From CAYHCE01 sp964355015 (GTDB lineage: Bacteria > Cyanobacteriota > Cyanobacteriia > PCC-6307 > Cyanobiaceae): a stretch of DNA of 64,000 nucleotides. The stretch covers positions 1 through 64,000 of the forward strand of contig CAYHCE010000017.1 in assembly GCA_964355015.1 (NCBI GenBank). The letters are read 5' to 3'. A model generated the notes under the pieces. The model saw only the letters and a program-made list of their open reading frames with translations. It was not told the origin of the DNA and did not search any database. This document shows, one piece after another, positions 25,941 through 32,832 of this stretch. Numbering within the stretch: position 1 is the first letter of the stretch; the number at the start of each line of letters is the position of its first letter. The translations under genes and the position numbers were made by a program.

Positions 25941-28250
25941 ATGCCTCCTACCAGCCTCGACTGGATGGTTCAAGATGGCCTGCGGCTTGCCGAGTGCCGG
26001 CACGATCATCCTTTCGCCGTGCTGGGCCCCCAGCCTCAGCAGGGCGAGTGGGTGGTGAGGGCCTGGATGCCGGAGGCGCAGCAGGTGGACCTGCTGGTCG
26101 ATGGTCAGGTCCTGCCGATGACCAGCCCGCACCATCCCTGGGTGTTCGAGGTCGAGCTGGCGACCGATCCCGGGCGTCGCTACCAGTTCCGGGTGCGTCG
26201 CGGCGGCATCGAGCACGTGCAGCACGACCCCTGGGCCTTCCGTGAGGAGTGGATGGGGGAACTCGACCGCCATCTCTTCGCCGAAGGCAATCACCACCAC
26301 ATCTGGCGACGGCTCGGGGCCCATCCCTGCGAGCGGGAGGGCATCGCCGGCGTGCAGTTCGCCCTCTGGGCCCCGAACGCCCGCAGTGTGGCGGTGCTGG
26401 GCGACTTCAACGACTGGGACGGCCGCCATCTGCCGATGCAGCTGCGGACCGGCGGCATCTGGGAACTGTTCGTGCCCGGTCTGGCGCCCGGCACGATCTA
26501 CAAGTACGAAGTGCGGTCCCAGGCGGGGCACTGCTACCAGAAGGCCGATCCCTACGGCTTCCAGCACGAGATCCGCCCGCAGACCGGTTCGGTGGTGACC
26601 CGTCTGGGTCAGTACCGCTGGAGCGATCAAGCCTGGCTGGAGGAGCGGGACAACCGCGACCCACTCGACCAGCCGATCAGCGTCTACGAGCTGCACCTCG
26701 GCAGCTGGATGCACGCCTCCGCCGATGATCCCTACCGTGAGGCGGACGGCACGGCGAGGCCGCCGGTGGCCGCCGCCGATCTCAAGCCCGGGGCGCGGCT
26801 GCTCACCTATCCGGAGCTGGCGGATCGGCTGGTTCCCTACGTCAAGGAGCGGGGCTTCACCCACCTGGAGCTGATGCCGATCGCCGAGCATCCGTTCGAC
26901 GGATCCTGGGGCTATCAGGTGACCGGCTTCTACGCCCCCACCAGCCGCTTCGGCAGCCCGGACGAGTTCCGCGCCTTCGTGGACCGCTGCCACGCCGAAG
27001 GCATCGGTGTGATCCTCGACTGGGTGCCGGGCCATTTTCCCAAGGACAGCCACGGGCTGGCCTTCTTCGATGGCTGCCATCTCTACGAGCATGCCGATCC
27101 CCGCATCGGCGAGCACAAGGAATGGGGCACGCTGATCTTCAACTACAGCCGCAACGAGGTGCGCAACTTCCTCGTGGCGAACCTGGTGTTCTGGTTCGAG
27201 GAGTTCCACATCGACGGCATCCGCGTCGATGCCGTGGCGTCGATGCTCTACCGCGACTACCTGCGTCCCGATGGGGAGTGGGTGCCGAACGAACGCGGCG
27301 GCCGCGAGAACCTGGAGGCGGTGCGCTTTCTGCAGCAGGCCAATTCCGTGCTGTTCCACCACTTCCCCGGCGCCCTATCGATCGCGGAGGAGTCGACGAC
27401 CTGGCCGATGGTGACCCAGCCCACCCACATGGGCGGCCTGGGCTTCAACCTCAAATGGAACATGGGCTGGATGCACGACATGCTCGATTACTTCGAGCTG
27501 GATCCCTGGTTCCGCCAGTTCCACCAGAACAACATCAGCTTTTCGATCTGGTACCACTACACCGAGAACTTCATGCTGGCCCTCAGCCACGATGAAGTGG
27601 TGCACGGCAAGAGCCATCTGCTCCACAAGATGCCTGGCGACGACTGGCAGAAGTTCGCCAACGTGCGCGCCCTGCTGGCCTACATGTGGACACACCCCGG
27701 CAAGAAGACCATCTTCATGGGGATGGAGTTCGGGCAGCGGGCCGAATGGAACGTCTGGGGCGATCTGCAGTGGAATCTGCTCCAGTTCGAACCGCACCAG
27801 GGCCTGCGCAATCTGGTGGACGACCTCAACCGTTACTACCGCTCGCAGCCCGCCCTCTGGCGTGATGACTTTGATCAGTACGGCTTCCAGTGGATCGACT
27901 GCAGCGACAACCGGCACTCGGTGATCAGCTTCATGCGGCGCGAAAGCACCACCGGCAGCTGGGTGGTGGTGGTGGCGAACTTCACCCCGCAGAGCCATGC
28001 GCACTACCGGGTGGGCGTGCCGCTGGAGGGCTACTACGCCGAAATGTTCAATACCGACAGCAGCCGCTACGGCGGCAGCAATCTCGGCAATCTGGGCGGC
28101 AAGTTCACCGAGGAGTGGGGCGCCCACGGCTACAGCCATTCCCTCGACCTCTGCCTGCCGCCCCTGGGCGTGCTGGTGTTGCAGCGCGACCCGTTGCGCA
28201 GCCAGGCCCTCTGTGACGAATCCTCCGGAACGGGTGGTGCCGTCGGGTAG
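25941..28250 (+). CDS. glgB: 1,4-alpha-glucan branching enzyme
   Basis: A 769-residue GH13 enzyme that forms alpha-1,6 branches in glycogen. The N-terminal part carries the extra GlgB module (HPFAVLGPQPQQGEWVVRAW) and the CBM48 (GVQFALWAPNARSVAVLGDF). The catalytic barrel has DWVPGHFPKD, the nucleophile Asp430 in IRVDAVASML, the acid Glu in AEES (483/484), and Asp551 in LSHDEVVHG. The C-terminal all-beta domain ends near GVLVLQRDP. Length and order fit the full-length bacterial form. It is followed after 26 bases by hemE. Confidence 0.97.
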   Translation: MPPTSLDWMVQDGLRLAECRHDHPFAVLGPQPQQGEWVVRAWMPEAQQVDLLVDGQVLPMTSPHHPWVFEVELATDPGRRYQFRVRRGGIEHVQHDPWAFREEWMGELDRHLFAEGNHHHIWRRLGAHPCEREGIAGVQFALWAPNARSVAVLGDFNDWDGRHLPMQLRTGGIWELFVPGLAPGTIYKYEVRSQAGHCYQKADPYGFQHEIRPQTGSVVTRLGQYRWSDQAWLEERDNRDPLDQPISVYELHLGSWMHASADDPYREADGTARPPVAAADLKPGARLLTYPELADRLVPYVKERGFTHLELMPIAEHPFDGSWGYQVTGFYAPTSRFGSPDEFRAFVDRCHAEGIGVILDWVPGHFPKDSHGLAFFDGCHLYEHADPRIGEHKEWGTLIFNYSRNEVRNFLVANLVFWFEEFHIDGIRVDAVASMLYRDYLRPDGEWVPNERGGRENLEAVRFLQQANSVLFHHFPGALSIAEESTTWPMVTQPTHMGGLGFNLKWNMGWMHDMLDYFELDPWFRQFHQNNISFSIWYHYTENFMLALSHDEVVHGKSHLLHKMPGDDWQKFANVRALLAYMWTHPGKKTIFMGMEFGQRAEWNVWGDLQWNLLQFEPHQGLRNLVDDLNRYYRSQPALWRDDFDQYGFQWIDCSDNRHSVISFMRRESTTGSWVVVVANFTPQSHAHYRVGVPLEGYYAEMFNTDSSRYGGSNLGNLGGKFTEEWGAHGYSHSLDLCLPPLGVLVLQRDPLRSQALCDESSGTGGAVG

Positions 28251-28276
28251 GTTCGCCGCTGGCATTCCCTTCCTCC

Positions 28277-29335
28277 ATGGCCGAAACTCTCCCCCTGCTG
28301 CTGCGCGCCGCCCGAGGTGAGCAGGTGGAGCGTCCGCCGGTGTGGATGATGCGGCAGGCCGGCCGCTACATGAAGGTCTACCGGGATCTGCGCGAGCGCC
28401 ACCCCGGCTTCCGCGAACGGTCGGAGCAGCCCGATCTCTCCTACGAGATCTCGATGCAACCCTTCCGGGCCTTCGCGCCCGATGGGGTGATTCTCTTCTC
28501 CGACATCCTCACGCCGCTACCGGGCCTGGGGATCGATTTCGACATCATCGAGAGTCAGGGACCGATCATCGATCCGCCGATCCGCAGCCAGGAGCAGGTG
28601 GACGCCCTGCGGCCGCTCGATCCCGCCGCCTCCCTGCCGTTCGTGGCTGAGGTGCTGGGGAGGCTGCGCGAGAGCGTCGGCCATCAGGCGGCCGTGCTCG
28701 GCTTCGTGGGTGCCCCCTGGACCCTGGCCGCCTACGCCGTGGAGGGCCGGAGTTCCAGGAGCTACGCCGTGATCAAGGCGATGGCCTTCCGTGAGCCGGC
28801 ACTGCTGCACCAGCTGCTGGCGCATCTGGCTGATTCGATCGCCACCTATGTGAGCTACCAGATCGAGAGCGGCGCCCAGGTGGTGCAGCTGTTCGATTCC
28901 TGGGCGGGCCAGCTCAGCCCGATCGATTATGACGTGTTCGCGGCTCCCTACCAGAAGCGGGTGGTGGATCAGGTGAAGGCGAAGCACCCCGACACCCCTC
29001 TGATCCTCTACATCTCCGGCAGCGCCGGCGTGCTGGAGCGGATGGCCAGCACCGGTGTCGATTTCATCTCGCTCGACTGGACGGTGGACATGGCCGATGG
29101 CTGCGCCCGCCTGCCCAAGCACCTGGGGGTGCAGGGCAACGTGGACCCCGGCCTGCTGTTCGGCACGCCGGAGGCCATCCGCGAGCGGATCGTCGACACG
29201 GTGCGCAAGGCCCGGGGACGCCGCCACATCCTCAACCTGGGGCACGGCATCCTGCCCGGTACGCCCGAGGAGAACGCCCGTGTCTTCTTCGAGGCCGGCA
29301 AGGCGGTGAACGAGCTGCTGGGAGCAGCCGTTTGA
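28277..29335 (+). CDS. hemE: Uroporphyrinogen decarboxylase
   Basis: A 352-residue enzyme that decarboxylates uroporphyrinogen III to coproporphyrinogen III for haem and chlorophyll. Signature 1 is PPVWMMRQAGRYMKVYRDLR near residue 21. Signature 2 is GFVGAPWTLAAYAVEG near 140. The active-site Asp is in FSDILTPLPGLGIDF. The end region HILNLGHGILPGTPEENA is characteristic. The stop overlaps the TTG start of the SDR gene (TTGA at 29332-29335), so expression of the two is coupled. Confidence 0.97.
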   Translation: MAETLPLLLRAARGEQVERPPVWMMRQAGRYMKVYRDLRERHPGFRERSEQPDLSYEISMQPFRAFAPDGVILFSDILTPLPGLGIDFDIIESQGPIIDPPIRSQEQVDALRPLDPAASLPFVAEVLGRLRESVGHQAAVLGFVGAPWTLAAYAVEGRSSRSYAVIKAMAFREPALLHQLLAHLADSIATYVSYQIESGAQVVQLFDSWAGQLSPIDYDVFAAPYQKRVVDQVKAKHPDTPLILYISGSAGVLERMASTGVDFISLDWTVDMADGCARLPKHLGVQGNVDPGLLFGTPEAIRERIVDTVRKARGRRHILNLGHGILPGTPEENARVFFEAGKAVNELLGAAV

Positions 29336-30345
29336 GCGGGTCCAGGCGGCCCGCCAGGATTCTGATCACCGGCGCCAGCGGCTGCGTCGGCCAGACGATC
29401 GCCGAGCAGCTCTACACCAACTCCGACGCGGAGCTGCTGCTGTGGCTGCGGGATCCGGCCAAGCTCACGGCGGTGCCGGCCCATGATCCCCGCATCACCC
29501 TGCTGGTGGGCGATCTGCGCGAGCAGGAACCCCACGCCGCCGCGATCGCCTCGGCCACCCGGATCATCCACACCGCCACCGCCTGGGGGGATCCGCAGCG
29601 GGCCCATCAGGTGAACGTGGTGGCCGTCAAGGAGCTGCTGGGGCGGATCGATCCGGAGCGGCTGGAGCAGATCCTCTACTTCTCCACCGCCAGCATCCTC
29701 AACCGCAATCTGGAGCTGCTCAGCGAAGCCGCCAGCGACGGCACCGAATACATCCAGACCAAGGCCCTCTGCCTGCAGCAGCTGGAGGCCCATCCCCTGG
29801 CCGACCGGATCGTGGCGGTGTTTCCCACCCTGGTGTTCGGCGGTTCGGTGGGCCCCGGCGATCCCCATCCCACCAGCTATCTGACGGCCGGCCTCAAGGA
29901 GGCTGTGCGCTGGCTCTGGCTGGCCCGCTGGCTGCGGGCCGATGCCAGCTTCCATTACATCCATGCCGCCGACATCGCCCTGGTCTGCGCCCATCTGGCC
30001 CTGCGGCCCCATGGCCCCAATCCGGAGCGCGGCCAGGGACCGCTGCGGCGGCTTGTGCTGGGCCAGCCCGCCGTCACGGTGGACGAAACGGTGGCGCGCC
30101 TCTGCCGCTGGCGCCAGACCTGGGTTCCCCCCTTCGGGGTCACGGTGAGCGGCTGGCTGATCGAGGCGCTGATCAAGCTGCTGCGCATCGAGGTCAACGC
30201 CTGGGACCGCTTCAGCATCCGCCAGCGCCACTTCGTTCACGATCCGATCAGCCCGCCGGAGCGCTTCGGCCTGGTGAGCCATGCCCCCAGCCTCGAGGCC
30301 GTGTTCGCCATGGCGGGCCTGCCCCATCGCGGTCAGCTGCCCTGA
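29332..30345 (+). CDS. NAD-dependent epimerase/dehydratase (extended SDR) family protein
   Basis: 337 residues from a TTG at 29332. A Rossmann start ARILITGASGCVGQTIAEQL carries the GxxGxxG motif at about residues 14-20. It continues with VVAVKELLGRI and FSTASILNRN, and the usual YxxxK appears as EYIQTKALC (Tyr then Lys), consistent with an extended SDR. The C-terminal half has WLARWLRADASFHYIHAADI. No membrane segment is evident. The substrate is unknown. Tight coupling to hemE hints at a pigment or membrane-linked role, but that is inference only. Confidence 0.82.
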   Translation: MSGSRRPARILITGASGCVGQTIAEQLYTNSDAELLLWLRDPAKLTAVPAHDPRITLLVGDLREQEPHAAAIASATRIIHTATAWGDPQRAHQVNVVAVKELLGRIDPERLEQILYFSTASILNRNLELLSEAASDGTEYIQTKALCLQQLEAHPLADRIVAVFPTLVFGGSVGPGDPHPTSYLTAGLKEAVRWLWLARWLRADASFHYIHAADIALVCAHLALRPHGPNPERGQGPLRRLVLGQPAVTVDETVARLCRWRQTWVPPFGVTVSGWLIEALIKLLRIEVNAWDRFSIRQRHFVHDPISPPERFGLVSHAPSLEAVFAMAGLPHRGQLP

Positions 30346-30384
30346 GGCCTGGCCATACTCGTTCGCAACCGTCGCTGCCGGCCG

Positions 30385-30777
30385 ATGCCTCCCCGCTCCC
30401 TCCCTTCCCTGGCCCGCCTCGCCCGGCACCTGCTGGGATCCTTGGTGGCGGGAGCTCTGCTGCTGCTGGTGGGCCTGGCTGCCGCTCCCCCGGCCAGCGC
30501 CGCCACCGTCGAAGTGATGCTCGGCACCGATGGCGGCATGCTGGCGTTCGAGCCCAGCACGGTCACGATCGCCCGGGGCGACACGGTGCGCTTCGTCAAC
30601 AACAATCTGGCGCCGCACAATGCCGTCTTCGGCGGTCACGAGGAACTGAGCCACAGCCCGCTGGCCTTCGCTGCAGGCGAGGAGTGGGAGGAAACCTTCA
30701 CCGCTGCCGGCACCTACCCCTACTGGTGCGAGCCGCACCGCGGCGCCGGCATGGTCGGCACGGTGATCGTGCAGTGA
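30385..30777 (+). CDS. petE: Plastocyanin
   Basis: A 130-residue precursor of the lumenal copper protein that carries electrons from cytochrome b6f to photosystem I. A signal peptide runs to about residue 39 (LLVGLAAAPPASA). The mature part of about 91 residues starts ATVEVMLGTDGG. All four copper ligands are present: His78 in NLAPHNAVF, Cys115 and His118 in YWCEPHRG, and Met123 in GAGMVG. Its usual alternative, cytochrome c6, is the next gene, 101 bases downstream and in the same direction. Confidence 0.97.
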   Translation: MPPRSLPSLARLARHLLGSLVAGALLLLVGLAAAPPASAATVEVMLGTDGGMLAFEPSTVTIARGDTVRFVNNNLAPHNAVFGGHEELSHSPLAFAAGEEWEETFTAAGTYPYWCEPHRGAGMVGTVIVQ

Positions 30778-30851
30778 GCCCGGCCCGGTTGCCGGTAACA
30801 GGATTGTTTCGATCGTCTGCCCCTGCCAGCGCTTCGCCGTGGGCGGACCTC

Positions 30852-30857
30852 TATTTT
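30852..30857 (+). promoter_or_regulatory. Candidate -10 box for petJ
   Basis: TATTTT lies 22-27 bases before the petJ ATG in the 101-base petE-petJ gap, in an otherwise GC-rich stretch. No -35 with normal spacing stands out, which would suit an activated promoter. Separate promoters for petE and petJ are expected, since copper normally regulates them in opposite directions. Confidence 0.3.
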
Positions 30858-30878
30858 TGACGGGTTGCACGCTCCTCG

Positions 30879-31220
30879 ATGCGCCGCCTGCTTTCCCTCT
30901 TCGCTGTCTGCCTTGCGCTTCTGCTGGGCGCCGCACCCAGCTTCGCCGCTGACGCTGCCCACGGCGCTCAGATCTTCTCCGCCAACTGTGCGGCCTGCCA
31001 CATGGGTGGCGGCAACGTGGTCAACGCCGAGCGCACCCTCAAGCAGGAGGCTCTTCAGGCCTATCTGGCCAATTATGAGGGCGGCCATGAAGCCGCGATC
31101 GCCACCCAGGTCACAAAGGGCAAGAACGCCATGCCCGCGTTCCTGGGCAAGCTCACCGATGCCGATATTGCTGATGTGTCGGCCTACGTCGAGGAAATGG
31201 CCGGCAAAGGCTGGGCCTGA
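30879..31220 (+). CDS. petJ: Cytochrome c6
   Basis: A 113-residue precursor of the soluble lumenal c-type cytochrome that replaces plastocyanin when copper is scarce. The signal peptide ends near residue 23 (LLLGAAPSFA). The haem-binding motif is Cys37-Ala-Ala-Cys40-His41 (SANCAACHMGGGNVV), and the distal ligand is Met85 in KNAMPAFLGKL. The C-terminal helix DADIADVSAYVEEMAGKGW is typical. It is followed by a strong hairpin terminator. Confidence 0.96.
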   Translation: MRRLLSLFAVCLALLLGAAPSFAADAAHGAQIFSANCAACHMGGGNVVNAERTLKQEALQAYLANYEGGHEAAIATQVTKGKNAMPAFLGKLTDADIADVSAYVEEMAGKGWA

Positions 31221-31269
31221 GCCCGGCCTGCGAGCCTGAGCCAGGCTTGCGATGTCGGTTCGCCGTTCC

Positions 31270-31293
31270 GCCCGCTCCCTTTCAGGGGCGGGC
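31270..31293 (+). terminator. Rho-independent-type terminator after petJ
   Basis: A 9-bp GC-rich stem (GCCCGCTCC at 31270-31278 with GGGGCGGGC at 31285-31293, one G-U pair) has a 6-base loop and is followed by TTTAGT. It lies 50 bases after the petJ stop. Confidence 0.6.
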
Positions 31294-31387
31294 TTTAGTC
31301 TGCGCTGCCCGGTGGGATTTTGTCTCGCCCCTCTTCCCGGTGGCTGTTCGGCAAGCGATGGTGAGCCCATCCACCGGAGCAGACCCC

Positions 31388-31669
31388 ATGTCCCGCGAAC
31401 AACTGCAGCGCCTGGTGCGCGATGCAGAGGCGCAGCCGTTGCTGAGGGCCCAGTTGCGTGGCGTCTGCGACTGGGGGGAACTGAGCCTCAGGGCCTCGGC
31501 CCTCGGTTATGCCGTCAGCCGGGCCGATCTGTCCCAGGCCAACCAGGAGGATGCGGCGGGCCGGTTTCTGGAGCAGGCCCGGATCGAACCGGTGCGCGAT
31601 CTGCTCGGCTCCGTTCCCGGACGCCACGCTCAGCTCAGCTGGCGGCGCCTGGCCAGCACGGCGAGATAG
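31388..31669 (+). CDS. Nif11-like small protein
   Basis: 93 residues from the ATG at 31388. The N-terminal 70 residues, MSREQLQRLVRDAEAQPLLR followed by ASALGYAVSRADLSQAN, follow the Nif11 domain pattern (SxEqlqxfl..., then a gxxVsxxdl segment). In cyanobacteria this domain occurs alone or as the leader of ribosomal peptides. Here the tail (SVPGRHAQLSWRRLASTAR) has no Gly-Gly site and no cysteine core, so it is unlikely to be a lanthipeptide precursor. Its last 40 bases overlap a convergent small gene. Function is unknown. Confidence 0.65.
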   Translation: MSREQLQRLVRDAEAQPLLRAQLRGVCDWGELSLRASALGYAVSRADLSQANQEDAAGRFLEQARIEPVRDLLGSVPGRHAQLSWRRLASTAR

Positions 31670-31836
31670 AGGTCTTCGGGAACATCCCGAATGTCGTACT
31701 CGCTGGGGAGAACGCCATGGGCGTGGCGATGCACCACCAGCCAGCAATTGCGCTCCGGATCCTTGCTGCTGGCCTCGAAGCCCCGCGATTCCTCGGCGAG
31801 GCGCTCCACCAGCGCTTCACGGCTTTCGATCGCCAT
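31630..31836 (-). CDS. Small hypothetical protein
   Basis: 68 residues from the ATG at 31834-31836 (MAIESREALVERLAEESRGF). The middle has CWLVVHRHAHGVLPSEYDIR and the end is DVPEDLYLAVLARRRQ. The charged, non-repetitive sequence looks like a genuine small soluble protein rather than a shadow. It overlaps the Nif11-like gene tail to tail by 40 bases. No family was recognised. Confidence 0.5.
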   Translation of the reverse strand: MAIESREALVERLAEESRGFEASSKDPERNCWLVVHRHAHGVLPSEYDIRDVPEDLYLAVLARRRQLS

Positions 31837-31871
31837 CCTTATCTTGAGGCTGTGCCAGCAACCGATTGATC

Positions 31872-32174
31872 ATGGCAAGCCGCACGGCCCTGGTGGCGTT
31901 CACGTGGCTGAGCCTCGCGGTTGTGCCTGGCGCCTGGGGGCAGACGCCGGATGCCGTGGCACCTCTGGACCCCACCAGGGCGGCAGGGCCTCACCCCAGC
32001 TGCCCCTTGCTCGTGCCGCCGCGGGAGTCGTTCCTGCAGCCCCTGCGGCTGACGCCGGCTCAGGTGCCACGCAAGAACGCAGCCGGCTGCCTCTCCGCCG
32101 CCGATGCGGTGTACCGGGCTGATGGCTGCCCCGAGAAGCTCTGCCCGAAGGCAAGACCGGGCCTGGAACTCTGA
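31872..32174 (+). CDS. Small exported hypothetical protein
   Basis: About 100 residues from the ATG at 31872; a TTG at 31866 is an alternative start. A signal peptide (TALVAFTWLSLAVVPGAWG) is followed by a Pro-rich mature part with five cysteines (HPSCPLLVPPRES, then AAGCLSAADAVYRADGCPEK and LCPKARPG). This suggests a disulfide-linked periplasmic or secreted peptide. No family was recognised. It converges on the next gene with only 4 bases between the stops. Confidence 0.45.
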   Translation: MASRTALVAFTWLSLAVVPGAWGQTPDAVAPLDPTRAAGPHPSCPLLVPPRESFLQPLRLTPAQVPRKNAAGCLSAADAVYRADGCPEKLCPKARPGLEL

Positions 32175-32178
32175 AGGC

Positions 32179-32676
32179 TCAGCGGCAGCCGAACACCGAG
32201 ATCGTGTAGCTGAAGCCGGTCGCGTTGGCGTTGTAGCCGGAGCCCACCTTCACGTTCACCTGGGTGACAAGCTTGCCGGCCGGCGCCATGAAGGGCCCGA
32301 ACTGGCGGAACTGGCCGGGCTGGGCGTTGAGCGTTTCGTTCACCACCTGCAGGTTGCTGCCATCGCTGAACTTGAGGAAGGCCTGGATCGGATAGGGGCC
32401 GGCCTGGCTGGAGGTGGATCTGAAGTTCACCTTGTAGCTGGTGTAAGGCCTGGCAACGGTGAAATCGGTGTTGAAGTTGGTGCGCCCGAAGGGGAACACC
32501 AGCGGCCCGTCGAGCTGGATCGACTTGCTGACGCTGGTGCCGCCGCCCACAGCCGACAGATAGCTGCAGCTGACGGCCCTGGCGGCGGGCGTGAGGCCCG
32601 GCGCCAGCAGGGAAAGGGCAGCCAGAGCGGCCAGGTGGCGCAGCGTTCGGCCGGTGGTGCGTGGGAGAGGGTGCAT
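32179..32676 (-). CDS. Exported hypothetical beta-rich protein
   Basis: 165 residues from the ATG at 32674-32676. A signal peptide (LRHLAALAALSLLAPGLTPA, then ARA) precedes a mature domain of about 130 residues rich in Ser, Thr, Gly and aromatics (KSIQLDGPLVFPFGRTNFNT, then YKVNFRSTSSQAGPYPIQAF). The alternating pattern suggests a beta-sandwich. Two cysteines (SCSYLS and the terminal FGCR) could form a disulfide. No family was recognised. It is divergent from clpB across 156 bases. Confidence 0.6.
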   Translation of the reverse strand: MHPLPRTTGRTLRHLAALAALSLLAPGLTPAARAVSCSYLSAVGGGTSVSKSIQLDGPLVFPFGRTNFNTDFTVARPYTSYKVNFRSTSSQAGPYPIQAFLKFSDGSNLQVVNETLNAQPGQFRQFGPFMAPAGKLVTQVNVKVGSGYNANATGFSYTISVFGCR

Positions 32677-32832
32677 CGAACGGGTCAGCCGCGGAAGAAG
32701 CGCCCACCGAAGGTAAGGACAGGGTGAACGTTTCGTTCGGTTGATTCGCCAATTGTTTCGGCGACCCCATCCTGTGGGCAGAGGCCTGGCTTTCATACCG
32801 TCTTTCCACAGCCCCCAGCCAGGAGAGTCACG
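32677..32832. promoter_or_regulatory. Divergent promoter region upstream of clpB
   Basis: These 156 bases separate the outward-facing exported-protein gene and clpB. The part at 32725-32765 is relatively A+T rich (GTTTCGTTCGGTTGATTCGC, then AATTGTTTCGG) and probably holds promoter elements. CATACC near 32797 could be a -10 for clpB. A GGAG ribosome-binding site lies 8 bases before the clpB ATG. No heat-shock element of the CIRCE type is visible. Confidence 0.35.

Noticed and set aside
29008..30936. A 642-codon minus-strand frame opposite hemE, the SDR gene and petE
   Set aside because: It spans three well-supported genes on the other strand and shows no protein family.
31388..31669. Nif11 protein as a lanthipeptide-type precursor for the C39-like exporter
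   Set aside because: There is no double-glycine site, no Cys/Ser/Thr core, no modification enzyme nearby, and the exporter appears to lack the catalytic Cys.
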